The notes: generated by a model not told the origin, from the letters alone. Counted from the stretch's first letter, positions 7,706-14,830 are shown. The stretch: 21,655 nucleotides of DNA from Coriobacteriia bacterium (GCA_003133285.1 PKWR01000064.1:1-21655); one strand, 5' to 3'. A program made the numbers and translations.

Positions 7706-10075
7706 GTGCAGGAGTCGGACGGCAACCTTCCGAGCGGCGGGCTCACCTCCGCCGAGGTCGCGCGGCGCATCGCGGACGGGCTGACCAACGCCGCCGGTGG
7801 ACCCTCGAGCCGCAGCGTCGCGGAGATCCTTCGCTCCAACGTGCTCACGTTCTTCAACGCGCTGCTGGCCGTGCTCGTCGTTGCGATCCTCGTCTTCGGC
7901 AACGTCCGCGACGCGCTGTTCGGCATCGTGCTGGTGCTGAACATGGCGATCGGCATCGTCCAGGAACTGCGGGCGAAACGCACCCTCGATCGGCTCTCGG
8001 TGGTCTCGGCGCCGCGGGCGCGGGTCGTGCGCGACGGAGCGGTCGCCGAGGTGGCCGTGGCCGATGTCGTGCTCGACGACGTCATCGAGCTGCGCGGCGG
8101 AGACCAGATCGTCGCCGACGGCGAGGTCCTGTCCTCCGAGGGCCTCGAGGTCGACGAGTCGCTGTTGACCGGCGAGTCGCGCCCGGTGGTGAAGTCCGCC
8201 ACTGATCCGGTGATGTCGGGCTCCTTCTGCGCCGCGGGCGCCGGGCGCATGCGCGCCACGGGCGTCGGCGCCACCTCCTACGCGCGCCGTCTCGCCGCCG
8301 AGGCCAAGCGCTTCCGCCGGATCCCCTCGGAGCTGCGCCGCTCCACGACGCGCATCCTGCAGGCGACCACGGCGCTCATGGTGCCGGTGTCCGTCCTGCT
8401 GATCGCCACCCGCTTGCCGATGTCGCACGACCTGCACGTGCTCGTGCCGCAGACGGTCGCCGCGCTCGTCGGGATGATCCCGCAGGGGCTGGTGCTGCTC
8501 ACGTCGATGGCGTTCGCGATCAGCGTGATCCGGCTCGCCCGGCTCAACGCGCTCATCGAGGAGCTGCCAGCCGTCGAGGTGCTCGCGCGGGTGGACGTGG
8601 TGTGCCTGGACAAGACCGGAACGCTGACCGAGGCGCAGCCGGAGGTCGAGTCCCTCGAGATGGTGCCGGGCGCCGACGAAGCCGAGGCGCGCGCCGCGCT
8701 CGGAGGGCTCGGACGCGCGGAGGCCGCCGATGGGCGCAACGCCACCGCACGCGCGCTGACCGAGGAGTATCCCGACGCCGGCTGGGCCGCGAGCGGTGCC
8801 GTGCCGTTCTCGTCCCGCCGCAAGTGGAGCGCCGCGGAGTTCGGCCCGCGCGGCGCGTGGGTGATCGGCGCGCCGGATGTGCTGCTCGCGGAGGGTGATC
8901 CCGTGCGGGAGCACGCGGCCGAGGTCGCACGCACGGGCGCGCGCGTGGTGTTGCTGGCGAAGATGCCGGCCCTGCCCGGGAGCGGCGCCGACCCGACGGG
9001 GCTCGAACCGGTCGCATTCGTCGTCCTCGGAGAGAAGCTCCGCGGGGACGCCGCGGCCACGCTCGCGTACTTCCGCGAGCAGGGCGTCGCGCTCAAGGTC
9101 ATCTCCGGCGACTCGCCCGAGACGGTCGGTTCGGTCGCCCGGCGCGCCGGGCTCGAGATGTCGGGCGAACCGGTGGATGCGGCGACGCTGCCGTCCGACC
9201 CGGAGGAACTTGCGCGGTTCATGGACAGCCACACGGTGTTCGGACGCGTGCGGCCCGAGCAGAAGCGCGACATGGTCGCGGCGCTTCAGTCGCGTGGTCA
9301 CGTGGTGGCGATGACCGGCGACGGCGTGAACGATGTGCTCGCGCTCAAGACGGCCGACCTGGGCATCGCGATGGGGAGCGGTGCGGGCGCGGCGCGCGCC
9401 GTGGCCGGGCTCGTGCTTCTCGACGGGCGTTTTTCGACGTTGCCGATGGTGGTGGCGGAGGGCCGGCGCGTGATGTCCAACGTCGAGCGGGTCGCCGGCC
9501 TCTTCGTGACCAAGACCATCTACGCCGCGCTGCTCGCGATCGGGGCGGGGCTGTTCGCGCTCGACTACCCGCTGCTGCCGCGCCACTTCACGCTCGTCGA
9601 TGCCCTGACGATCGGCATCCCCGGGTTCTTCCTTGCGCTCGCGCCGTCGGCCGCACGCTACCGGCCCGGCCTGCTGCCGCGCGTGCTGCGCTTCACGGGC
9701 GTGTGCGGCGTCGTGGCCTCGGTGGCGACCGCCGGCGCATACCGGTGGGCGCTCGCGTCGGGAGCGACGGGCGTCGCGGGCGTGGAGCAGGCGCGCACCG
9801 TTGCGGTCCTGACGCTGGTGTTCGTCGGGATCTGGGTGCTCATCGAGCTGTCGCGGCCGCTGACGGCGTGGCGCGCCGCTCTCGCCTGCTCGATGATCGT
9901 CGGGATGGCGGGCGTGATGTTGCTGCCGTTCGCGCGCGACTTCTTCGCACTGCCGGTGTCACCCGCGGGGGCGACACTGGTCGTCGGCCTGACGACGGTG
10001 ACGTCTGCTGTGGCGATCGAGATCGGACTGCGGCTGGTCGGCTGGCGGGCCACCGCGGACGGGGCGCGCGCTTGA
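7706..10075 (+). CDS. ctpE: Cation-translocating P-type ATPase, CtpE-like
   Basis: About 789 aa membrane ATPase that couples ATP hydrolysis to cation transport. Numbered from GTG 7676, it shows ESLLTGESRPV (actuator TGES) near 160, the phosphorylated Asp in CLDKTGTLTE near 311, and MTGDGVNDVLALK near 545, with helix pairs after the N-terminus, before DKTGT and six at the C-terminus. The N-terminus (GLTSAEVARRIADG...SRSVAEILRSN) and overall length match the actinobacterial CtpE group, for which a calcium-uptake role has been reported in mycobacteria; the ion here is inferred. There is no heavy-metal-binding domain and no CPC motif. GTG 7706 has GGAGG at 7697-7701; GTG 7676 is an alternative start. 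Its stop overlaps the tRNA promoter. Confidence 0.9.
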   Translation: MQESDGNLPSGGLTSAEVARRIADGLTNAAGGPSSRSVAEILRSNVLTFFNALLAVLVVAILVFGNVRDALFGIVLVLNMAIGIVQELRAKRTLDRLSVVSAPRARVVRDGAVAEVAVADVVLDDVIELRGGDQIVADGEVLSSEGLEVDESLLTGESRPVVKSATDPVMSGSFCAAGAGRMRATGVGATSYARRLAAEAKRFRRIPSELRRSTTRILQATTALMVPVSVLLIATRLPMSHDLHVLVPQTVAALVGMIPQGLVLLTSMAFAISVIRLARLNALIEELPAVEVLARVDVVCLDKTGTLTEAQPEVESLEMVPGADEAEARAALGGLGRAEAADGRNATARALTEEYPDAGWAASGAVPFSSRRKWSAAEFGPRGAWVIGAPDVLLAEGDPVREHAAEVARTGARVVLLAKMPALPGSGADPTGLEPVAFVVLGEKLRGDAAATLAYFREQGVALKVISGDSPETVGSVARRAGLEMSGEPVDAATLPSDPEELARFMDSHTVFGRVRPEQKRDMVAALQSRGHVVAMTGDGVNDVLALKTADLGIAMGSGAGAARAVAGLVLLDGRFSTLPMVVAEGRRVMSNVERVAGLFVTKTIYAALLAIGAGLFALDYPLLPRHFTLVDALTIGIPGFFLALAPSAARYRPGLLPRVLRFTGVCGVVASVATAGAYRWALASGATGVAGVEQARTVAVLTLVFVGIWVLIELSRPLTAWRAALACSMIVGMAGVMLLPFARDFFALPVSPAGATLVVGLTTVTSAVAIEIGLRLVGWRATADGARA

Positions 10076-10101
10076 CCCTGCCCGCCGCGGGCGGCTAGGA
10101 T
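10072..10101 (+). promoter_or_regulatory. Promoter of tRNA-Phe
   Basis: TTGACC at 10072-10077 and TAGGAT at 10096-10101 with an 18-bp spacer lie 15 bp before the mature tRNA 5' end. The -35 box overlaps the ATPase stop codon. Confidence 0.75.
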
Positions 10102-10116
10102 AGCGTGCGCTTTCAT

Positions 10117-10192
10117 GGCCAGGTAGCTCAGTTGGTAGAGCAGGGGACTGAAAATCCCCGTGTCGGCGGTTCAAGTCCGTCTCTGGCCACCA
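10117..10192 (+). tRNA. tRNA-Phe (GAA), the intact copy
   Basis: 76 nt with encoded CCA. The acceptor GGCCAGG pairs with TCTGGCC (one G-U pair). The D-arm contains AGCTCAGTTGGTAGAGC, the anticodon stem is GGGGA/TCCCC around the loop CTGAAAA (anticodon GAA), and the T-arm is GGCGG-TTCAAGT-CCGTC. Its 3' part is repeated five more times downstream (ends at 14536, 14750, 17604, 19776 and 21240), so it is the attachment site of the cassette array. Confidence 0.98.
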
Positions 10193-10205
10193 GGCATCTT
10201 TCGAG

Positions 10206-10232
10206 AAGCCGCTCCATTGGGGGCGGCTTTTC
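10206..10232 (+). terminator. Terminator of tRNA-Phe (copy 1)
   Basis: AAGCCGCTCC / GGGGCGGCTT with a short loop, followed by TT and TCT; the stem starts 13 nt after the CCA end. A near-identical hairpin follows copy 2. Confidence 0.85.
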
Positions 10233-10341
10233 TGCGTCTGAGCTGCGGACTTGTACCGCCGACCGCGTCAGCTGCGAGCACATGTAGGTCCGGCTCCGTC
10301 GCCGGCCCGAGCTCGCGAAATCGTCAATTCCGTCGGTTCAC

Positions 10342-10361
10342 GTGACATATGCGTGACAACG
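10342..10361 (+). repeat. Paired 11-bp-period motif, copy A
   Basis: GTGACA-TATGC-GTGACA-ACG: two direct GTGACA units starting 11 bp apart. It begins 150 bp after the tRNA CCA end. Related copies are at 14433-14453 and 14688-14709. Candidate arm-type binding site of a tyrosine recombinase. Confidence 0.6.
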
Positions 10362-10509
10362 ACGGAGTCAGTACGCCTCCGAAAGCGGGTGTGCGGGGAG
10401 ATCGCGTCCCCGGGTCAGCAGGGGTCGCTGGCTTGGCCTCTTATGCCGATGCCGCTGACGCGGGTATCCTGAGCCCACCTGCCAGCATCGACAGCAACCG
10501 GGGGCCACG

Positions 10510-11727
10510 TTGGGCCACAACGAAGCGAACTCGCAGCAGTCGTCAAAGAGAAGCGGATCCGGACCCAGGGGTCTTCCGCCAAACGTCGTGAAGACCGGAC
10601 TGGTCTCGTTCTTCGCCGATATCTCCTCCGAGATGCTCTATCCGCTGACGCCGATACTGCTGACGGCGGTTCTGGGTGCCCCCGTTGCGATCGTCGGCCT
10701 TATCGAAGGCGTTGCCGAGGCGATCGCCTCCCTGGTGAAGCCGGTCGCCGGAAGAATCTCCGACCGTGTGGGCAGGCGGGTCCCTTTCATGGTGTCCGGG
10801 TACTCGCTCTCCGCCTTGGGGAAGCCTCTCATCGCGCTCTCGCAGACATGGCCTCTCGTGCTGGTGGCTCGAAGCGTCGACCGTCTGGGTAAGGGCGTAC
10901 GCACGGGCGCTCGGGACGCATACATCGCCGATTCCGTTGACGCGAAGGATCGCGGAAGGGCATTTGGCTGGCACCGTGGTTTCGATACGGCTGGAGCGGT
11001 CGTCGGCCCGCTACTGTCGTTGCTGCTCCTTTGGCTGACCCGAGACAATCTGCGGCTGGTGGTGTGGCTGGCGTTCGTCCCCGCTGTGATCAGCGTGTAC
11101 TTCGTGGCACGGCTGCGCGAAGTGCCGGCAGCGAGGGAGCCTGATCCCGGACCAATCGGTGCCGAGGGGCACGTGCCGCTCGGCTCCACTTTCCGTTGGT
11201 ACGTCGGAGTCTGGTCCGTGTTTGCTCTGTCGAACTCGAGCGACGTCTTCATCATCCTCCGGGCCAAGGATGTCGGTCTCAGCACCACGGTCGTGGTCTT
11301 GCTCTATGTGCTCTACAACGCGGTGTACGCCGTGTCATCGCCACGGCTGGGGGCGCTCTCCGACCGGCTGGGTCGGCGCACCCTCCTGATCGGCGGGCTG
11401 CTGGTGTTCGCGGCGGTCTATGCCGGACTCGCGATCGCGAACCAGACGTGGCAACTGGTGCTGCTGTTCGCGGTCTATGGCGTCTACATGGCGGCGACTG
11501 AGGGTGTGGGGAAGGCGCTGGCCATCGACCTTGTCCCTGCGAACGGACGGGCGGCTGCCGTCGGTGTCCTGGGCATGGTGACTGGGATAGCAACCCTGCT
11601 GGCCAGCGTGATCGCTGGTCTTCTGTGGACCGCCGTCGGCCCGTGGGCGGCCTTTTCGTTCGGGGCAACCGGTGCGACCCTGACGGCGGCCATGTTCCTC
11701 GTCGTGCCGCCCCTACGGCACGCCTGA
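10510..11727 (+). CDS. Major facilitator superfamily transporter
   Basis: About 405 aa with roughly 12 hydrophobic segments. The N-terminal block FFADISSEMLYPLTPILL, then GLIEGVAEAIASLVKPVAGRISDRVGRR (the MFS loop 2-3 motif, GxxSDRxGRR form) and VARSVDRLGKGVRTGARDA mark a widespread but uncharacterised MFS subgroup; the substrate is unknown. A second SDRLGRR in the loop between helices 8 and 9 near residue 290 shows the usual two-half repeat. The first codon could be TTG 10510; GTG 10588 (residue 27), just before the conserved region, is an alternative. It lies upstream of the riboswitch, so it is not itself under that switch. Its placement beside crcB suggests, without proof, a role in ion stress. 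Confidence 0.85.
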   Translation: MGHNEANSQQSSKRSGSGPRGLPPNVVKTGLVSFFADISSEMLYPLTPILLTAVLGAPVAIVGLIEGVAEAIASLVKPVAGRISDRVGRRVPFMVSGYSLSALGKPLIALSQTWPLVLVARSVDRLGKGVRTGARDAYIADSVDAKDRGRAFGWHRGFDTAGAVVGPLLSLLLLWLTRDNLRLVVWLAFVPAVISVYFVARLREVPAAREPDPGPIGAEGHVPLGSTFRWYVGVWSVFALSNSSDVFIILRAKDVGLSTTVVVLLYVLYNAVYAVSSPRLGALSDRLGRRTLLIGGLLVFAAVYAGLAIANQTWQLVLLFAVYGVYMAATEGVGKALAIDLVPANGRAAAVGVLGMVTGIATLLASVIAGLLWTAVGPWAAFSFGATGATLTAAMFLVVPPLRHA

Positions 11728-11746
11728 TCCTGGTCACGCCTCTACG

Positions 11747-11776
11747 CTGGAAGCAGCAACGCTCAGCAGGTAGACT
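11747..11776 (+). promoter_or_regulatory. Candidate promoter of the fluoride operon
   Basis: CTGGAA (11747-11752) and TAGACT (11771-11776) with an 18-bp spacer. Initiation about 7 nt later would place the transcript start exactly at the 5' edge of the riboswitch. Confidence 0.45.
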
Positions 11777-11783
11777 GCAGAAC

Positions 11784-11850
11784 AAGGCGATGGAGCTCGC
11801 CTGGACCGCCCTTTGGGCTGATGGCTCCTACACGGTCACGTGTAGGAGCT
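11784..11850 (+). promoter_or_regulatory. Fluoride riboswitch (crcB motif) with terminator
   Basis: The aptamer is at about 11784-11831: GGCGATGG-AGCT-CGCC at 11786-11801, then ACCGCC at 11805-11810 and GGGCTGATGGCTCCTAC at 11815-11831, the conserved core of the crcB motif. The end of the aptamer overlaps a perfect 10-bp hairpin, GCTCCTACAC (11824-11833) with GTGTAGGAGC (11840-11849), followed by TTGTTCATTT. Fluoride binding would keep GCTCCTAC in the aptamer, prevent the hairpin and allow transcription of crcB. The motif is recognised from known examples and fits its gene context exactly. Confidence 0.95.
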
Positions 11851-11873
11851 TGTTCATTTCTAGGAGGGTGGAA

Positions 11874-12254
11874 ATGAGACTCGTCGGCATCGCAGAGGTG
11901 GTGATCGGCGCGGGCATCGGCGGCGGACTGCGCTACGTTCTCGGTGGACTGATGGCCGATCGCTGGGGCACGTCATTCCCGTGGCACACCCTTGTCATCA
12001 ACGTCAGCGGCGCGTTCCTACTCGGCATGCTCATGGCGTTGTCGGTCGAGCGCGGCTTGGTCTCCCCGCAGGTGCGGCTGTTTGTCGGCGTCGGCATCCT
12101 CGGAGGGTTCACGACCTTCTCCACTCTGTCTTACGAGAGCATCGCGCTCGTCGAACAGGGTCTGCTCGTACAGGGCGCAACGAACATGTTCGGCAGCGCT
12201 TTGGCCGGCATGCTCGCAGCGGTTCTGGGGCTGTTCGTCGGCAGAGTCATCTAG
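11874..12254 (+). CDS. crcB: Fluoride ion channel CrcB/Fluc
   Basis: 126 aa with four membrane helices. Fluc channels work as dual-topology dimers that let fluoride leave the cell down its gradient. Family motifs are GGGLRYVLGG near residue 16, WHTLVINVSGAFLLG near 39 (the conserved pore Asn) and GILGGFTTFSTLSYES near 72 (the Phe box and central sodium-site region). AGGAGG at 11862-11867 sits six bases before the ATG. It is preceded by the fluoride riboswitch. It is a single gene here, so a homodimer is expected, unless the DUF190 partner modifies it. Confidence 0.96.
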   Translation: MRLVGIAEVVIGAGIGGGLRYVLGGLMADRWGTSFPWHTLVINVSGAFLLGMLMALSVERGLVSPQVRLFVGVGILGGFTTFSTLSYESIALVEQGLLVQGATNMFGSALAGMLAAVLGLFVGRVI

Positions 12255-12266
12255 GAGGCGACAGAC

Positions 12267-12608
12267 GTGAAGATCGAGGGCGACGCAAAGCGTGTGACCA
12301 TCTTCATCGGTGAGTCGGATCGCTGGCATCATCAGCCGCTGCACACCGCCATCGTCGAGATGCTGCGACGCGAGGGTTATGCCGGGGCGACGGTCGTCAA
12401 AGGCGTGGAGGGCTTCGGGAAGAACAGTCGCCTGCACACGGCCAGCATCCTTCGTCTGTCGGAGGACCTGCCGGTCATCCTGACCTTCATCGACACTCAC
12501 GAGAAGGTCGAGACGGTCATGCCTCAGATCGACGAGATGGTCGGCGGCGGTCTCGTCATTGTCGAGAACGTCCACGTCCGCAAGTACTCGGACCATAGCG
12601 GCGCCTGA
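12267..12608 (+). CDS. DUF190 family protein, CrcB partner
   Basis: 113 aa, soluble, with a PII-like ferredoxin fold expected. DUF190 features are RVTIFIGESDRWHHQPLHTAIVEMLRREGYAGATVVKGVEGFG followed by HTASILRLSEDLPVILTFIDTHEKVE (only parts quoted in sequence order). Genes of this family often stand next to crcB, but the biochemical role is not established. The GTG start follows AGGAGG (12253-12258), which overlaps the crcB stop codon, so the two genes are cotranscribed and probably translated together. Confidence 0.9.
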   Translation: MKIEGDAKRVTIFIGESDRWHHQPLHTAIVEMLRREGYAGATVVKGVEGFGKNSRLHTASILRLSEDLPVILTFIDTHEKVETVMPQIDEMVGGGLVIVENVHVRKYSDHSGA

Positions 12609-12708
12609 ATGGATCGCAGCGCACTGGCGGTGCCGCAGCGGGCAAAGAGATCGAAGTGCAGGCGGCCGGGTAGGGTCGGCCACAACATTTCGTCAGGAGG
12701 GGTGGGCA

Positions 12709-13977
12709 ATGACGTCTCACATATCGGACGTGAAGGCGCTCGAGGTCCTCGATTCACGCGGCAACCCGACAGTCAGGGTGTACGTCGAACTCGACAGCGG
12801 GGAGACCGGTGTCGCAACGGTTCCTTCGGGCGCGTCGACAGGGGAGAACGAAGCGGTCGAACTGCGTGACGGTGACGCCGATCGCTACGGCGGCAAAGGC
12901 GTCCTGACCGCAGTCCGCAATGTGCGGGAGCGCATAGGGCCGAAGTTGCTTGGCGTTCATCCTTCACGGCAGGCCGAGATCGACGGTCTCATGATCGACA
13001 TGGACTCCACCTCGAACAAGTCAGACCTCGGAGCGAACGCGATGCTCGGCGTCTCGATGGCTGTGGCACGCGCTGCCTCCCTGTCGGCGAGACTTCCGCT
13101 CTATGAGTACCTCGGCGGAGTCGGCGCACGTCGTCTGCCGGTTCCGATGATGAACATCCTCAACGGCGGTAAGCATGCGGCCAACAGCGTCGACTTCCAG
13201 GAGTTCATGGTCTTCCCGGTAGGGGCGCCGACCTTCGCGGAGGCCCTGAGAGCGGGGACGGAGACCTTCCATGCGCTCGCGAAGATACTGAAGAGGCGCG
13301 GGTACTCGACCGCCGTGGGTGACGAAGGCGGATTCGCCCCCGACCTCAAGTCGGATGAGGAGGCGTGCGAACTGATCGTCGAGGCGATCGCTGCCGCCGG
13401 CTATGTCGCCGGCAAGGACATCTTCTTGGCGCTCGACCCCGCTGCGTCCTCGTTCTACGAGAACGGCGCGTATGTTCTGTCAAAGTCGGGAGCGGGCTCC
13501 AAGTCCAATGTCGAAATGATCGATCTGTACGCACAGTGGATAGATCGCTATCCGATTGCGTCGATCGAGGACGGCCTGGCAGAAGACGACTGGGACGGCT
13601 TCGCGGCGATGACCGCCCGGCTCGGTGACCGCATCCAGATCGTGGGCGACGACATCTACGTCACCAACACCGACTTCGTCAGGCGCGGCATCGAGGGCGG
13701 CTGCTCGAACTCAGTGCTGATCAAGCTCAACCAGATCGGGACCGTGACCGAGACGATCGCCGCGATCGACCTATGCCGCGAGGCCGGGTGGTCCTACGTC
13801 GTCTCCCACCGATCGGGCGAAACAGAGGACACCTTCATCGCAGACTTCACGGTCGCGATGGGAGGCGGCCAGATCAAGACGGGATCTGCCTGTCGCAGCG
13901 AGCGCATCGCGAAGTACAACCGGTTGCTGGAGATCGAGACTGAATTGGGGTCTGCAGGGGTGTTCACCCGCGGCTAG
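12709..13977 (+). CDS. eno: Enolase encoded in the fluoride operon
   Basis: 422 aa, full length. Catalyses 2-phosphoglycerate to phosphoenolpyruvate in the cytoplasm. Motifs by residue: VLDSRGNPTV near 11, VPSGASTGE near 37, MMNILNGGKHA near 148, FQEFM near 163, VGDEGGFAPDL near 203, LALDPAAS near 240, ASIEDGLAEDDW near 286, VGDDIYVTN near 312, VLIKLNQIG near 337, SHRSGETED near 367 and GQIKTG near 388. The metal-binding Asp/Glu/Asp and the catalytic Glu and Lys are all kept, so it should be active. Enolase is a classic target of fluoride. Position downstream of the riboswitch implies fluoride-induced supply of this enzyme, probably as a second genomic copy. AGGAGG lies nine bases before the ATG. 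Confidence 0.96.
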   Translation: MTSHISDVKALEVLDSRGNPTVRVYVELDSGETGVATVPSGASTGENEAVELRDGDADRYGGKGVLTAVRNVRERIGPKLLGVHPSRQAEIDGLMIDMDSTSNKSDLGANAMLGVSMAVARAASLSARLPLYEYLGGVGARRLPVPMMNILNGGKHAANSVDFQEFMVFPVGAPTFAEALRAGTETFHALAKILKRRGYSTAVGDEGGFAPDLKSDEEACELIVEAIAAAGYVAGKDIFLALDPAASSFYENGAYVLSKSGAGSKSNVEMIDLYAQWIDRYPIASIEDGLAEDDWDGFAAMTARLGDRIQIVGDDIYVTNTDFVRRGIEGGCSNSVLIKLNQIGTVTETIAAIDLCREAGWSYVVSHRSGETEDTFIADFTVAMGGGQIKTGSACRSERIAKYNRLLEIETELGSAGVFTRG

Positions 13978-14004
13978 CATGCGTCCCCGGATCGGAGGCT
14001 CTTC

Positions 14005-14436
14005 ATGAGTGAGGAGTGCGTCTTCTGCGACATCGCTGAAGGGCGGGCGCCGGGATTCGTCGTGGCGGAGAACGACCTCGCGTTCGCGATACTCGACATC
14101 CAGCCGCTCTCGCAAGGCCACTGCTTGGTGATCCCGCGTCGTCACGTCGAATGGTGGGACGGCCTCACCGACGATGAGACTGACGCGGTCTTCCGACTGG
14201 CCCGGTTGACCGCCGCGAAGATACGCAAGGTGTTCGGTCCGGACTTGGTGACCATGTATGTGCGAGGCAGACGCGTACCTCACGCGCACGTGTTCCTGGT
14301 TCCGACGTTCAAAGATGACCCGCTAGACCGTGTCTTCAACGCTCTTGAGGGGTTTCAGGAGCAGGCGACAACCCTGACCGCGATACGAGGTCAAGACGAG
14401 ATGCGAGCTGCAGCCGAGAAGCTCAAAGGCGCATGA
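14005..14436 (+). CDS. HIT-family nucleotide hydrolase or transferase
   Basis: 143 aa. HIT proteins act on nucleoside phosphate conjugates through a covalent nucleotidyl-histidine. It starts SEECVFCDIAEGRAPG, has QPLSQGHCLVIPRRHVEWW near residue 34 (the upstream conserved His), and the triad region VPHAHVFLVP near 91. The usual HxHxH is here HxHxF: the middle, catalytic His is present and the third is replaced by Phe. The C-terminal region (residues 110-143) is longer and helical. GGAGG precedes the ATG by about five bases. Last gene of cassette I, 27 bp after enolase; its stop lies inside the paired motif. Confidence 0.88.
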   Translation: MSEECVFCDIAEGRAPGFVVAENDLAFAILDIQPLSQGHCLVIPRRHVEWWDGLTDDETDAVFRLARLTAAKIRKVFGPDLVTMYVRGRRVPHAHVFLVPTFKDDPLDRVFNALEGFQEQATTLTAIRGQDEMRAAAEKLKGA

Positions 14437-14453
14437 CATCTGCGTCACAACGC
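14433..14453 (+). repeat. Paired 11-bp-period motif, copy B
   Basis: ATGACA-TCTGC-GTCACA-ACG, overlapping the HIT stop codon and lying 38 bp before repeat copy 2. Diverged relative of 10342-10361 in the same orientation. Confidence 0.5.
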
Positions 14454-14490
14454 ACTTGTCTCTCACAGGCTGAACTGCTTCTTCAAGCAG

Positions 14491-14536
14491 ACTGAAAATC
14501 CCCGTGTCGGCGGTTCAAATCCGTCTCTGGCCACCA
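14491..14536 (+). repeat. tRNA-Phe 3'-end repeat, copy 2
   Basis: 46 bp matching the tRNA from the anticodon loop (ACTGAAAATCCCCGTG) to the CCA, with a single change in the T-loop (TTCAAATCC for TTCAAGTCC). A preceding GCAG also matches the tRNA if three G are skipped. Similarity continues past the CCA through the terminator for about 60 bp. Confidence 0.95.
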
Positions 14537-14550
14537 TAGAGTCTTTCGAG

Positions 14551-14576
14551 AAGCCGCTCCATTCGGGGCGGCTTTT
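14551..14576 (+). terminator. Terminator after copy 2
   Basis: AAGCCGCTCC-ATTC-GGGGCGGCTTTT, the same hairpin as after the intact tRNA with one loop change. It would end transcripts of the fluoride operon. Confidence 0.85.
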
Positions 14577-14687
14577 CTGCGTCTAAGCTGGGAATTTGTC
14601 AGTACCCCTACTCCGGCTGCGCCTCCGTTCCGCTCCGACCGAAGTCGTCGCTCGGCTCCACCAACTGAGCCCGAAATGGGGGGTCAC

Positions 14688-14709
14688 GATACATATGCGA
14701 TACAACGGG
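14688..14709 (+). repeat. Paired 11-bp-period motif, copy C
   Basis: CGATACA-TATGC-GATACA-ACG: both half units changed together from GTGACA (copy A) to GATACA. It lies about 152 bp after repeat copy 2, the same distance as copy A from the tRNA, and 10 bp before repeat copy 3. Confidence 0.6.
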
Positions 14710-14718
14710 GTTCACGCC

Positions 14719-14750
14719 TGTCGGCGGTTCAAGTCCGTCTCTGGCCACCA
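14719..14750 (+). repeat. tRNA-Phe 3'-end repeat, copy 3
   Basis: 32 bp identical to the last 32 bases of the intact tRNA (TGTCGGCGG... to CCA), including the T-loop G that copies 2 and 4 lack. Confidence 0.95.
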
Positions 14751-14764
14751 TCGAACTGATCGAA

Positions 14765-14798
14765 GCCCCGGTCGAATCGACCGGGGCCTCCTCTCTTT
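14765..14798 (+). terminator. Terminator after copy 3
   Basis: GCCCCGGTCGA (14765-14775) and TCGACCGGGGC (14777-14787) form a strong hairpin, followed by the pyrimidine run CTCCTCTCTTT. It starts 14 nt after the CCA, and its sequence is unrelated to the terminators after copies 1 and 2. Confidence 0.8.
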
Positions 14799-14830
14799 CC
14801 TGCGGCGAAAGATGTCTTGCGAAATGGGTG

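Larger units (their letters stand above)
10193..10509 (+). other. Non-coding left end of cassette I
   Basis: 317 bp without a credible gene. It holds the tRNA terminator (10206-10232), about 110 bp of unassigned GC-rich sequence, and the paired motif at 10342-10361. The remaining part before the MFS gene has TATCCT at 10465-10470 as a weak -10 candidate, with no clear -35. Short open stretches here have no ribosome site. Confidence 0.6.
10193..14536 (+). mobile_element. Cassette I: fluoride-resistance island
   Basis: Bounded by the intact tRNA-Phe (end 10192) and repeat copy 2 (14491-14536). Both boundaries carry the same following sequence (terminator plus flank, about 60 bp at 10193-10255 and 14537-14600). 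It contains an MFS transporter, a fluoride riboswitch, crcB, a DUF190 gene, enolase and a HIT gene. Paired arm-like motifs lie at 10342-10361 and 14433-14453, inside both ends. Confidence 0.65.
14537..14750 (+). mobile_element. Cassette II: gene-less 214-bp unit
   Basis: Runs from the end of copy 2 to the end of copy 3. It has the same left-end layout as cassette I (terminator, about 110 bp, paired motif) but then goes straight to the next repeat with no cargo. It looks like an internal deletion derivative or a minimal element. Confidence 0.55.

Noticed and set aside
7595..9586. 663-codon minus-strand open frame opposite the P-type ATPase
   Set aside because: Low-complexity Arg/His/Asp-rich translation typical of the antisense of a GC-rich gene; the + strand has all P-type ATPase motifs.
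10193..10509. Short open frames just after the tRNA
   Set aside because: They run through the tRNA terminator, have no ribosome site and give no recognisable protein.
10510..11727. MFS gene as part of the fluoride-switch regulon
   Set aside because: It lies upstream of the riboswitch and its terminator hairpin, so the switch cannot control it. Any link to fluoride is by proximity only.
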